From contig NC_089177.1 of assembly GCF_947507565.1 (NCBI RefSeq), positions 1,486,648-1,550,647 of the forward strand: DNA of 64,000 nt, given 5' to 3'. This document shows positions 36,107 through 48,900 of this stretch, in pieces. The stretch's first letter is position 1. Each line of letters starts with the position of its first letter. The stretch is from Oscarella lobularis (Eukaryota > Porifera > Homoscleromorpha > Homosclerophorida > Oscarellidae). The position numbers were made by a program, and so were the translations under genes. Below the pieces are notes generated by a model, which did no database searches, was not told where the DNA came from, and saw only the letters and a program-made list of their open reading frames with translations.

Positions 36107-38401
36107 TTAAAAACGGTTTTTATTTCCGCACCGAAACATCCACACCGAACCGCGAACGGTCGCCCCGTCTCCGCGAACAGCGTCGACCCTCCAATAATAA
36201 ACTTGACCGGCCTTAAAACCCTCCTTCACCGTAAAAACGTTACTCGGCCCATCGAGCTTCCCGCGATACAAAGCCGACGTAAGCCCAGCCAATTCGACAG
36301 CCGTCGCATCGGTTCCCAAATACAAATCGTGCTCCTTCGCGTCGTAGCCGCCCAACCACATGAGATCCCCGCCGCATCGCGACGTAACGCTCCCGTCGGG
36401 CGGCACGGGCCTCGACGCTCCCACTCGAACGCGCCCGGGAATCCAATAGACTCCCCCGTGTCCGAACGACTCCTTTCCGTAGGGACCCGCGTTTTCCGAC
36501 TCGTTTAGAGGACGAAAGTCGAGATTATCGGGATCGCGTAAACGTCGACGAACGGGCCCTATAACGTTCATCTTATAGATTCCCGGTATGTGGGTGCAGT
36601 TCGATGGCGGCGTGTTCTTCGCTTCGCATGCACCCATCTTTAATATGTTATTTTCTGTTACTGTGTGAACGTTTTCTCCCTTTTGGCCGCCGCCCGGATA
36701 GCCGAGCAGTAGCAGATCGGGTTTGTTTGTTTCCGGCGGTTCACGATCGTCGAAAATGTTATCGAAGGCTAGATTGCTTGTCACGTGGTGGTAGTCGCCT
36801 TTTATCATTATACCGCTCGTGTTCCAAACGACGTTGTAGCGAACCGTAGCGTTGTAACCCCACGGGGCTCCTACTTTCATTTCGCGATCGAAACGTAGTC
36901 CCCACTTGCGGGTATCATGCGACCAATTGTACTCAATGATAGTACCGTTCTGAGCTGCCACGTTGACCTATAAAACACATAATAAAACACATTGAAAAAT
37001 ATATTTCTTAATAATAATTAAAGAAATTGATTAGTAATTTACCTGTACTTGAGAACCGTCGTTCTGAAGATGCTTTTGATCGTAGAATTCATTCAGTCGA
37101 ATTTCAGCCGCTCCCAAAATTCCGAGACTCGGGTCTCCACTACCGGGGTTGAACCCTTCACTAGGCCCGTTGCTGTGAACAGTATTGCGGATAAAGTGAT
37201 CTCTCGCACCGTTCGATCCAAACAGCATTCCATCGCCAACGCACGAGAAATCGTTGTAACGCCAAAGGTTATTTTCAAAAATGCTACCGACGCCTCTGTG
37301 TGACATCGTCTGACCGTCGGCATATTGCCACGTGCAATTGAACACGGTAAAATTTCCAGCCTCGCGATTGAAACTTCCTTCAATTTCGAGTTTCGTCATT
37401 TCTGGCAGGGAATCGTCTTGAAGCATGCGACGAGTATAAGAAGGATACGTAAAGTTCAGCGAGTCTAACGTTATTCCACTCACTTTACCAACAGCTCGAA
37501 TTGTCGTCGCAAAAAATTCCAAATTCGATAGAGTAACGTAAGAAGAATTTCCCGTGATTTGAAAAGCATACGTCGACACTTTACCTCGAACGTCGTGATT
37601 TTCTGGATTATCCCCTTTCAACGTCCACAAGTAAAGCTCTCGCGTATCAACGTCATAAAACCACTCGGTCGGCGAATCCAAAAACTCTAACTTATCTTCT
37701 AGATAATAGCGACAATTGGACGGACCAAAAGCGATATTCTTCGGTCTGGCACGAACGCTGTACGAAAACGTATTGGATCCCGTTGAATGATAATCAACGC
37801 GTCCCGTGTACGTTTCCCAGCTCCCAATGTTGAGTAGAGCCATAGCACCAGTCACATTTAGACCCGACTTAGCCAAGTTTTGGGTACCGTTATCGTTCAT
37901 GACCCCTTTGCCAGATTCGACATCGTACGTCGAATTATGTGCCGAAAAACCCCATTGCGTGTAATCAAATATCGAAAGGTCTTCGAAGTGGGCGTCTGGC
38001 CAGCGAGCGTTCGTCTGCATTTTCGAGTCGACGAACAGCTGCCAGATGTCGAAATCGAGTTTGTTGACGTAAATTTTTCCCTCGTGATTTTGCCAATTTT
38101 TCGCCGGAATTTCCGCTGTGCCGTCGAATGAGACCGTTTCGTTCGGAAGAGCGCGAAAAGTAATCGGATTTTGAGCGTTACCCTGGATATTTTCGAGGGT
38201 GATGTTGGTTTCGTAGTAGCGGCCTTGGCGGATGGTGCAAATGTCTCCTGGACGAAGAATGCTCACTGCGTGCTGGACGTGACGCCAAGGCTTCGATGCT
38301 GTGCCTGGATTACTGTCGATGCCATCCAGAGCAACAAAGAACTCCGTTGCAAACGTCGTGGACCATAGAAAAATGAGAACGAGAGTTCTGCAGCTGGACA
38401 T
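36107..38401 (-). CDS. Secreted right-handed parallel beta-helix protein
   Basis: Two exons (37043-38401 and 36107-36967, intron 75 bp) give about 740 residues. Translation starts at MSSCRTLVLIFLWSTTFAT, a signal peptide. FFVALDGIDSNPGTASKPW opens a pectin-lyase-fold domain of the kind found in secreted polysaccharide-active proteins. Residues ~60-560 contain repeated beta-helix rungs rich in Asn (for example GSIFENNLWRYNDFSC). The C-terminal ~90 residues (LYLGTDATAVELAG, YYWRVDAVRGDGATVRGSVW) resemble the FN3-like module often attached to bacterial secreted enzymes. Many N-glycosylation sites are present. No catalytic residues are assigned. It is convergent with the transporter gene, whose stop lies 295 bp away. 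Confidence 0.78.
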
Positions 38402-39098
38402 TCTCACACCGGGAACTCTAGTCGATGTCACGTGACTCTCAACGTCCAGCCTTCGATCTGCCCTTCACAAGAGGTCTCTGGTCTAGGCTTTCTGTTTTGT
38501 TTTCCGGCAGCATTACGGAAGGGTAAGACAGTGCTATATTTTCAGGCTGCATGTCCCAACAGCCGGGGACCCCCTCCCTCTCTAGTTGTCCCTAAGAGAC
38601 CGTCTGCCGTCTGAGACGGCTAGGAATTCTCCAAGATGTGCAAGGACCACTAAACATTATTTGGAGAAACTACAAGTCTTAATGCGATGTCGTACTTTAA
38701 AAATTGCTGCCGTCGATCTTTGAGGTTTTCTAGCTTGACGATATTGCGTAATATAAGCGTCTCACCAAAGCGATTGAGGTACATTGTATTGAGATGAGAC
38801 ACATTGAGACACTTGCAATCACTGCTAATCAAATTTAGCGCTCTTCTTCGTGACTAATCAAGCTGCAAACCACAAAGGCTGTTCCCGTTTGAGACGGTTA
38901 GTACTGGCGCAACAGCCCTGAACGTGACTCCTTAATTAAGGTTCTGAAACAGAAACCAATGTTACCTGATAACAATGACCTATGTCAGTTTAATTACTAT
39001 AATTGAAGAAGGTCAAAACTTCCCAACACGTATTCATTAATTAATTAGCAACTGCTTTTTGATGGTAAAGTTTCCAGTGGAGTTGGAGCGAGGAAGTT
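38402..39098. other. Intergenic region between divergent genes
   Basis: A 0.7-kb region between the start of the beta-helix gene (minus) and the start of the Kelch kinase gene (plus), so it should contain both promoters. I see no coding sequence or clear core promoter element. GAGACGGTTAG- and GAGACGGCTAG-type strings occur near 38610 and 38890. Confidence 0.5.
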
Positions 39099-42000
39099 AT
39101 GCTGCCGTCTCATGCCAAGTGTTTAATACAGCTTGCGGTGACGCTGCTCTTTATTAGTTTAGTTATTACTAAACGCGAACAACAAAATCGTTGGAAAAAA
39201 TTGCTTTTGCAATCGTCTGAGCGACCAGTTCCGCACAGCATAACCGCAATTTTGACAGTATCTGAAGATAAATCGATTCTATTAATCACAGAAGGGCGTA
39301 GACCGGATCAGCAAAGTTACATATCTGCAAAATTCTCCGTTGGTGGCCTTTACTTTTTTGACCCATCCGCACAGTCGTGGCTCACCATTCCTATTAACTC
39401 CGAAAAAGGCTCTCCACCAGAGAATGCAATCCAAACAGCGACGTCGTTCCCGAAAGCAAAAGGAAAACCTGTCGTCTTTCTGGGAATATTCAGAGGTAAA
39501 GAAAACACAACGACGTGGCGTCTAGAAACTAGTTCAACTGACTCGACTTTCAACTCACTGACCTGGCGAAAAGGTGCTAATTTCCCTCATCCTAATCGGT
39601 TTGGATACTCAGCAGTAGCAATTCAAAACAAGCTTCTAGTTTGGGGAGGAATGGCTGAGGCCGGGGAAGTAAAAACTTCTCTCTTTAGCGATCTGTTCGT
39701 TTACGACGTTGACGAAGACCAATGGTCGGAAATAACGACTTTGAATGAGAATCCATTTGGAAAGGCCTTTCACAGTGCCGTGGCAGTAGCTGATCGATAC
39801 ATGATAATTTTGGGTGGCAAAAATTGTATGCTGACTTGGTCCGACAAGGGATACGTACTAGACGTCGTCGAGAATGTTTGGCTGAAATTGCCAGACATAA
39901 TCACTACGCGTCAAGTCGTCGGGCAGTCAGGACTGTTCAACTATAATCAGTTCTACGATTGGGTTCTATTAACGTTAACGAATGACTGTGGCAAGCGCAA
40001 ATTGCATTACGAGGCTCCCGCAATAATCATTTATCGATTTTCGCTTGAGAACGTTAGCGGAGGCAGCTGGATTGAAGTTATACCAAAGTACTCAAGAGTG
40101 CTACCTGGACTTCCAGCCGGATTAAATGGGATTTTTTTCAACGAAAGTCCTGTTCTAAATATTAGAAGAAAAGCGATGGCGGTTCGCTACAGCCATCTTC
40201 CCGAATCAACGTCGTCCGTCGATGACACGTTGATGTGTCTTACGGGCGATTCAAAGCAGTATCACTGGGAGTTACTCCCAACTGCTAACGACAACTTGGG
40301 TTCCCTTGCCGGACACTCGCTCACACTTTCAAGCAATGGAAAATGCATCTACGTATACGGAGGTTTTTCACAAGTGACGAAACCCAACACAGAAGGAATC
40401 CTCGACGGCAGCTCGTGGCGTCTCGACATAGATACCTCTGGTTTGAGTCGCGGCGTTTACAGATGGGAAAAGTATCTGCCGGCAAATTGCGCCTTTTGTG
40501 CTTATGAACTCGCCTTTCCAGTCGGGTTTAGCACCTTTCGTTCTTTGGGGGGACACTCGTCTGTTGGCATCAGCATCGGCACTTCGACGCAGAAAACAAG
40601 CTGTTTCCTCATCTATGGCGGCATCTATCAGAGGCAAACATCGAGCTATCTCGTCTTCGTCTGTCCGGAATCGTTCTACAGTAAAACGATTTCTCGGGCA
40701 ACTCGAGATCTAACGTGGCCGCCGCATCGCGCTTACCACTCAGCTGTTCTCATTGACCAGGCGTCAATGATAGTATTCGGTGGGATTCGGCAAGAACGAA
40801 TGGACAAGTACCATAGATATACGCCGAGTAACGATATGTGGAGCCTTAATTGGACCCAGTCGCCGCCTCGCATTATTGACGAAAAAATAGCGTGGACATA
40901 CATGGGCAAGTGCGACGACGTGGCACCGCGATTTGGGCACACAGCCGTTCTAATAGATAGCAGCCAGAGAAAACAAATTCTAGTATTTGGAGGAAGTGAC
41001 GAGCAGAAGACGCTCGACGATCTTTGGCAGTTCACTCTGTCCTCTGGGCCGTGGAAGCGAATTCATTACACAACAGACTTCGACTACAAAAACCAATTGC
41101 GTCTACGTCATCATACGGCCGTCACAAGAAGTCGGCAAATGATAATCTACGGTGGATGCCAAACGCACCCTCTTCAACGAGACAGCTACCAACACATCCT
41201 GATCAGTATATGCGATAAGAGTCGTGTTTCGGATCGACTTTTCTCGTACGATCTCGTCACCCAAACGTGGAAAATGCACTTAGCCCTTGATGCCATACCT
41301 CGGTATCTCCACGGAATGGTTCTCCTAGACAGCGACCACATCGTCATCTATGGCGGCATCGACAACGAGAGTAAAATATCAGGAGACGTTTTCACTATAC
41401 AACCGGGCTGCAATACGGGAGAAGAGGGCGATTTTTTTACAAACGGTTGTCGAGCGTGCGAAGTTGGATACTATAGCTCAGAGAGCGGCCCAAGTTGCGA
41501 TCGATGCAGCTTGTTCTTCCGTACGAACTCGAGCGGATCGACTAGCGCCGACGACTGCTCGGTGTGCAGCGGAATATGCAGTTACGGGGGCAAGTGCACA
41601 GTTCTTCGACCGAACGTTGAATACAAGTGCGAATGCATCTTTCCCTTCTCGGGAAACACGTGTGGAAGCTTTTGGCCTCTACTCGTCTTCGTCGCCTCGC
41701 TTCTTGTTGCCGTTGCCGTGACTACGCTCATCTATAAAATTGTTCAGTATGTCAAACGAGCGCGACGGGATGCGAAGGACTTGCGAGAAAAGGAAGACGT
41801 CATTGTTAATCTTCTCGACGGTTGGCGAATCGAAGACGACGAGGTGAACTTTGTGGAATCGAGGAGAGTAGGCAAAGGCGGCTTTGGCGAAGTGTGGCTC
41901 GCCGAGTATAGGGAAATGGAAGTTGCCGTGAAAATTCTCAACGAAAACGAGCGGCTTTTTGTTTCAAATTCACAGCAGCAGTTTCAACAGGAAATTGACT

Positions 42001-42934
42001 TCATGAGGTAAGGAGGAGGTCTCGATCCCTATATCCGCGAAATTGAAATTAAATGACATCTTTGAATTCATTTATTTTAGGAACTTACGTCATCCCAACA
42101 TCGTTCTCTTTCTTGGTGCCGGATCCTTTCGAAAGGATCATGACGGAAACGATGGGAAATTCCCGTCCATTCAAAAGGGGAATCTGTTTCTGGTTACGGA
42201 GTACGTAAAGAGGGGGTCCCTTCACGGGGTTCTCATGGATTCTTCCATTTCGCTCACTGTTGAGCAGCAGCTCGGCTTCTGTTTAGACTCAGCAAAGGGA
42301 ATGCAGTTTCTGCACGAATTGAGTCCGCCGCGCATTCATCGCGATCTAAAAGCGGCTAACTTGCTCGTCAGTCAAAATTGGGTTGTGAAAGTGAGCGACT
42401 TTGGCACGGCAAGACGACTGTTGAAATCGGGCGTGGACGGTGAAGAGGAGAGAATGCATTATATGCATAGAGAAGATTGGGGGCCCGACGACGAACGACT
42501 TCCCTTGCTGTTCACTCGTTATAAGAAGATGAGTTTTCACCTCGGGACGAGTCTTTGGAAGGCACCCGAGCTGCTGAAAAAACAAGCATACGGGGCGTCG
42601 GTTGATGTCTACAGGTAAACTTTCAAATATTAAAAAATATATATTCATATTTGTATATGACGTCATTGATCTCGTCTACAGTTTTGGCATCGTGATTTGG
42701 GAAATATTTTCTCGAAGAAGGCCATACGAAGATAACAAATTCACTTTTTTCGACGAGCTGGTCAGTATGATTTGCGAGAGAGGAGTAAGACCAGCCTTGC
42801 CGTCTCGGACGTGTCCTTCACGTGTCATTTCTCTGATGAAGAGCTGCTGGCATGCGGTTCCGTTTGCACGTCCAACTTTTCGGACAATAGTCAGGACCCT
42901 AGCAGACATTTCGAAGAGGCACTCTGAAGAGTGA
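39099..42934 (+). CDS. Kelch-ectodomain receptor kinase (TKL-type)
   Basis: Three exons (39099-42007, 42081-42614, 42682-42934) give 1,231 residues. A signal peptide (LIQLAVTLLFISLVITK) is followed by about ten Kelch blades in two clusters, e.g. RFGYSAVAIQNKLLVWGG, YHSAVLIDQASMIVFGG and LHGMVLLDSDHIVIYGG. A Cys-rich part follows (GCRACEVGYYSSESGPSCDRC, then an EGF-like CSYGGKCTVLRPNVEYKCEC). One TM helix lies at residues ~856-880 (FWPLLVFVASLLVAVAVTTLIY). The kinase domain has an intact G-loop (GKGGFGEV), VAVK lysine, HRDLKAAN, DFG and WKAPELL. HRDLKAAN and overall wording suit the tyrosine-kinase-like group (Raf/MLK/receptor kinases of protists) more than true RTKs. All catalytic residues are present, so it is probably active. 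A Kelch beta-propeller ectodomain on a receptor kinase is unusual for animals. Confidence 0.88.
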
Positions 42935-43975
42935 TTCTATGAAGGTTTTTTATACTTGATGTACGCCACGATAGGTATGGTTAGGCTGTTATGTGGTGAA
43001 TTCGAACAGAATGTCTACAATAAGTTGAAAACATTTTTCATCCAGCGTCTTAGGTTTATCAGGACTATAAGATGATTCAAGACATGAAATTCTGATGACT
43101 TGTAAAAAAATTGTTTGTGCTTAGAATTCTCATTCGGCTCTTCTACAGTTGTCTCCTTAGTTTGGTTCATCCTGTACTTCTCCAGTGAACAAAGTTGTAC
43201 AGCGTATGTTGCACGTAGGCCCAGAAAAGGAGAGACAAAACTGCTATAATTTTCCCTAGGAAATTGCTTGATCTCCGTGGAAAGAAATCACCCGCCTTGC
43301 CCTTATAATTTTCATTGCAATTCTTTGGAACAGCAAAATAAATTTGATACCATCTATCTTGCAAACACACTTGTTGTACCATTTTAGCGAAGCCACAAAA
43401 CTCCCTTCAGTACGCCCTTCAGTAGCCCCTTCAGTACAAGTCATCTGGATTGCGTCACGTGACCACACTGAAAGAAAGGTGAAAGACGTTCTTCTACGAA
43501 TCTTCGTTCTTTGTGACTGTGGCCGACTGAGATTTGTCCGTCTAAGGTAGGCATGTAGCGCTTTCTGGATGTTGGTAGGCTGGTGCCTCCGTTTGGGACC
43601 TTCGAGACGCGTTTGAATCTTCCTAGAAGGTAACCGTCTAAGATTCCTGGTAAAACCATCAAATCCGTAACGGGGAATCGGATTTTGTTCTTTGTAGGCT
43701 CAGTTGCTACCCGTAAAAGGCCTGAAAACTAAACTTCGTAATGGTAGACTCCTCTATGCCTAGATTCGATGACGCGACATCTTTTCGGAGTCGGTGTGCA
43801 GTTTTCGTTAAACTTTTGTCTCGAAAAATGGAATCGGCCCCCACAAAATGTCTCGCGCTTCGCATGCGTGAAATTGCGTTTGTGACGTCACAAAGTTTCC
43901 GGTCGTTGCCAAGCGAGTCACGTTGCTACACCTAGCTGCTACACTGTACTGTACGTTTTTTCTGCTGTGAAAGTA
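42935..43975. other. Intergenic region
   Basis: About 1 kb after the Kelch kinase stop. Short open frames on both strands (for example minus 43256-43468) contain no recognised domain. I see no repeats or RNA genes. Its right end presumably includes the promoter of the small MGCC protein. Confidence 0.5.
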
Positions 43976-44772
43976 ATGGGTTGTTGTTCTTCACCGGCGC
44001 CGAAAAGTGGTAAATGCTTTTCATCCATTTTATCATTACTGCATTAGAATTTCATTTCTTCAGCGCGATTTCGTCCCCACGCTCAGAGGGACACGAGGTC
44101 GAAGAGAGCTTTTCGCCGCGTTGCGAAATTGTAACAAAGGCTTTGGCAAATATATATCATTGCGATTTTATCATTATTGTCTAGCTTCGGCAGAAGGACG
44201 CCGCCTGACGTGCCTAAGGAGAAGCCACGTAGTTTTCTTGAGGATTGGTGGGAGACAGTGGAGCTGCCTTTTATGTAAGCCTCTGTACTGCACTTGTACC
44301 ATCAATTAATTAATGATCCTTACACGGTTACACCTCTTCCCTTCCCTCCCCGTCCCTCTCCTATTTGTATCTCTTTCATACTAGAGTGGAGTTTGAACGA
44401 ATTTCTCCTCTTCGAACAAAACGAAATGCTGGGACGGGCACTTCTCAGTCGTCTTCGGAAGCCATTGCGCCTCTGCCGTCCGCTAATGACGATCAAAGTT
44501 CATCATCAATTTCATCAAATTCTAATTCCTCCACTTCATCAAGTTCCAGTTCTTCTATTTTATCTAATTCCGCTGGCGCTCCAGCTACCAAAGAACAGGA
44601 CGAAGAAGAGGCTTCATCACTGTCTGAATCAACATTTTCGTTTTCCACCATAACGCCTTTGTCATCCAGATCAGCGAGCATTAACAGCCTTCATGCGAAA
44701 GAAGCGGAGGAAGACGCCTCTCCTCCTTGCACTTCAATTCTCTGTTACCTTGTAACAGAGGAAACCGACTAA
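43976..44772 (+). CDS. Small acylation-motif protein with poly-serine tract
   Basis: Four exons (43976-44009, 44064-44130, 44185-44274, 44385-44772) join in phase to 192 residues. The start MGCCSSPAPK fits N-myristoylation at Gly2 and palmitoylation at Cys3/Cys4. A basic stretch follows (RDTRSKRAFRRVAKFFGRR) that would add membrane affinity, then SFLEDWWETVELPF, an acidic/aromatic segment. Residues ~100-130 are almost all Ser/Asn, and the tail is acidic with scattered Ser. I recognise no folded domain. By inference it is a cytoplasmic-leaflet adaptor or signalling peptide. The model depends on splice signals alone; a frame-compatible shorter version starting elsewhere cannot be excluded. Confidence 0.62.
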
Positions 44773-45162
44773 GATCAGTCGGCATGTTGACGGCATGCAG
44801 GCTTCAAATTGCCTGTATGTTGTTTCGACGGCGCACTTTTTAGTGCGTCGTAGCCGGGAGTCGCCTCCTACGGCACGTACTGTATTTGCATGTACTGTAT
44901 GGATCTACTCACACGTATTCTTGTCTGTCTAATACATCTGCGTTAGAGGTCACTGATTTCAATTTGCATGTTGCGTTTAATTACTCGTTCTAAGATCAAC
45001 TCAAAAGCGTGCAGTCGTTAGGACAGTATAAACAGGGCCTCATTCATTAGAAAGCAACCGGGAACTTTTTGATCACATGTCACAAAGCGTCTTCTGTCTT
45101 CGAGCTTCCAAGTCGACGAAGAGCAGCGCTAGCGCTTTGTAGGATGAATGTGAGGGAGCTCG

Positions 45163-45642
45163 GTGGGCCACTCGAGCTCGGACAAGCGCTTGGCTTCGCT
45201 TCGAAGCGGGATGAGGTGTCATCGACGTCGAAATCATGACCTTGCATTGCCTCTCCGGGCCGTCGAAGATCGTTCGACGACAAAAGAACTCGCGCACAGG
45301 GTCCTCGCAGATCCGTTGGAGCTCATTCGAAATTTATCTGTCGACGACTTCACTTTCGTTCTACAAGCCGCGGTTTCAAGCCGGCGATTGAACCTCTCTT
45401 TAGCGGGCTGTATTGCCTGGGACGGAATTTGCGACTACGTACACCATGCACGTCTGCGCCCAGTGAGGGCGAAATATCTCTTGGGGTCTTCGACAAGCGG
45501 CGAAATCAAGAAAGTCTTAATTACTGTAGTCTGCGCGACACGACAGGATTCGGTCGTCGCAGACGAGTCGCAGGATCGTTTCTCTAGGCTCGGCGCGAGA
45601 GAAACGCACAGACTAACATCAATGAAGTCTCTTGATAAGTAG
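45163..45642 (+). other. Unassigned open reading frame in the 44.8-45.9 kb interval
   Basis: A 159-codon open frame with no recognised domain. The most protein-like part is VLADPLELIRNLSVDDFTFVLQAA. The antisense strand is also open over 45073-45297, and neither has clear splice partners. The surrounding 44773-45901 shows nothing else. Confidence 0.2.
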
Positions 45643-45901
45643 GATGTATGACAATAAGTTTAGGAAACCGAAATTCGAAATTGAAAGCGACGAAATAGAA
45701 GCTATATCTCTGAGGCAATCTTTGCCACATGAGCACTTTGCTTTCGGTTCTGATGAAGCCGTGGCCAGTGGCTCAGATATCTTTAGGAGACTCTGTTGGT
45801 GGTGGTCTAATTTAATTATTTTCGTTTCGATGATTCGCCACTTCACTGCCTGTTCTTCGTTTCTTCATCAGTCTAAAGTTTGCGACCTCTGAGACATTGA
45901 T

Positions 45902-48900
45902 ATGTTTAAATTCTTTTACTTTGTCGTTTATGTCACGGTGGCTTCCAGTCGAATTTGTCCAACCGACTACCATTACCGCGGCTTCCAAGGCGATCACTGC
46001 ATAGCGTTTGAAGAAGAATCGTCTGCCACGAGAAAGTATTGTCTGCCTAATCGGTAGAGTTCCCTTTTGACGTTTCTCTTCGTTAGGGAGAGAAAAATTC
46101 TCAACGAATTTTTCATAGCCATGAGAGGAAAGCGTTGGAGTAGCAAAACAAAACGAAACTGGAACTCGTCGGCACCCCTTTGCCAGTGGGAAGGAGTCTA
46201 CTTGAACGTCGAGCATCGCGTCGTCGCTCTCACTCTCAAATTTGCTAACGTTATCGGCAATCTGCCGATCCTCTTATGGGAATTGGAGCGTCTAATGTAC
46301 GTCAATCTGCGAAGCAACCCCATCTATGGATACCTTCCAGACATCCTCCCGGCAAAGAGACTTTCACTAAGACAACTAGATCTCTCGTGGACGAAGATAA
46401 GGGGGCCCATTCCGTGGAAAACTCTTAGTCTATACGAAAATTTGACGGCGCTCCAACTCGGTCATAACTGGTTGAATGGGAGTATTGAAAGTGCCGTTGG
46501 TCTCTTGGAGTGCCTCGAAATTTTTACGATAGGTGAAAATCATATACGGGGTGAAATTCCGTCGGCTTTTCAAAGGCTGCGACACATCACGGCGCTCGAT
46601 TTCAGCTTTCTTCAACTCAAAGGTCATATCAGTCAGTTGTTTAATTTGACGCGATTGAGATACGCTTTTCTGGCGGGCAATTCTATTTCCGGTTTGTTTC
46701 CTTCCGACTTTCACTTTCGATTTCCCGAACTGATTCGACTGCAGCTGAATAACAACAGCATCAGCGGGTCGATACCGTCTGATATCGCCATGCCGCAGAA
46801 TTTGACGGTTCTCGATTTGGCGCGAAATCGAATCGAAGGCGAGGTTCCTCGTTCGTTTTTGAATGTTTCCAGTTTGTATTTTCTCGACCTCTCGCGCAAC
46901 AATCTGACTGGTTTTGCTCCAAATGCGCAATCGGCCAATTCGCCGAGTTTGCAATATATCGATTTCAGTTTCAATCCGTTCAAGCATCTCACGACGAAGC
47001 GACTGTCCGAACTCTTCATACGGACCGAACGTTCCGGTTCGCCCATTCTTACGTTCGATTTCACGTCGACGAATTTGGAGGGACCCCTTGTTCATCTGCT
47101 TTGGAATAAAGACCTCAACGTAGTCGCCTTTCGACTTGCTAACAATAGACTATCCAGTTACTTTCTCAAGCCTCGTTACGAGCAATATTACGTCCAAGTC
47201 GTCAATGTTTCAAATAATCGTTTAAAAGGTGCCATACCGGAGGAAATCAACCTTCTTCAATCAATCAAAGTGCTCGACGTGAGGGGCAATCGGATGAAAT
47301 CGAGTCTGCCGCCTCGTCTACCGCAAATTGCCGAACCCATGTACGAAGTGATGACGCTCACAGGCGCGAACGCGACCTATAAGTGTCCTGAAGTTCGACT
47401 CGTTCCCACGAACGGTCGCTTATACGTTGATAGCGATTACTACAAAAACGTCTTATGCCAATGCGTTCCGGGTCATTACGGCTTTGACGGCGCTTGCCGT
47501 CGTTGCTTCCGTCTCGCCTTCTGTCCCGGTAATGCTTTCGCGAGTCCCATGATAATGGATCGAAACACGTTCCCGGTTCCCAATCCGGACAACGTCACGC
47601 ATCTTATCCACTGCGACTCGGTCTACGCGAACACGTATCCGTGTAACAGGCGAGGACAGTGCACGTGTCGTCTCAACGACGACCGCGCGACGACGTCTTG
47701 CAATCGCAGCTGTCTATGCGACGACAACGCGATTGGTCAACTCTGCTCCCAATGTCGCCAGGGTTACTATCGCAACGGCTATAAATGTTACCCGTGTCCG
47801 ACGCTGTCGCAGAAGCAGAGCATTGCTTTGTGTTTCGTGGCCGTTTTAGCTTTGGGATTGTTTCTCCTCATTTGGTTTAACTTTTTACGTCAGTTTCGTC
47901 GTTTCAAAACGAGGTGTTTCAAAATTTTTCTTCTCGTTGGCGTCGTATGTTTCTCTGTCGTCGTCGTCTGTTTCGGATTTTTTCGCATCGTGCCTGCTTG
48001 GATGACGGAAGTCTATTGCTTCCTATTACTTCTCGCTTCCTTTTCTCGACTCAATGTTCTCAAGTCCTTTGTGCTCACTCTCGTCATGTACGTTCAGATA
48101 CTCGACTCGCTCAGTGTCACCGCTCAGCAGATCGACTGTCCCTACTGCTCGTTTTCGGCAACGCTAAAGGCTATTCACGTTTACAAGGCAACCAAGTGGT
48201 TTCAGAACGTTGCAAATTTTAATTTTTATGGATTTGCCTGCATATTTCCGGGTCTCTTTACTCCCATCGGACGACTTGCTTTTCTCGCAATTCTGCCACT
48301 CGCCGGAAGCGCTGTCGGTTTTCTTCTACGACTTCTTAATCACGCGACAACTCTGAGAAAGAAAACTAAACAAAGAAGAAGAACCTCCATAGTTAAAGCT
48401 AATAAATTGAAAGAAAAGCGCTATCTTTCGAGCAAAGTGAAGAGGTCGTCTAAACAACTGCTGCTTTTGCTGCTGAACATTTTTTACTTTCCTATAGCAA
48501 ATCAAGTCATCAAGATTTTGCTTCCTTGCCATCACGTACCCAATTCCAACATCAGCTTCATGAAAGCGTATCCGTGGATAGGCTGCTCCACGTCCCAGTA
48601 CAAAACCGTCTTTGCTTTTGCTGTAGTCGTCACAGCAACGTATATCACCTTCACGCCGATAGTTTTTTTCTGTCTCGCAGCTCGCCGAATCGACGTGGCG
48701 CGAAGGAATCGTCGGTTCCTAAAGAAATCGTCCATCGACACGCTCTACAGCGGTTACAAGAAACCTTATCAGAAGTTTATGACGTCGCTGCTCATGATCC
48801 GTCGTCTCGCCGTCGCGGTCGTGGTCGCAGCTTTTCCTTATAACCATCACGACGTTCAGGCAATCCCCTTTAATGTGATTGTGCTTGGTTTTGCTTTCTT

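Noticed and set aside
44493-44681. Very acidic antisense frame (Asp/Glu-rich)
   Set aside because: It is simply the complement of the poly-serine tract of the MGCC protein.
46430-47095. 221-codon open frame antisense to the LRR gene
   Set aside because: Shadow of the repetitive LRR coding sequence with no domain of its own.
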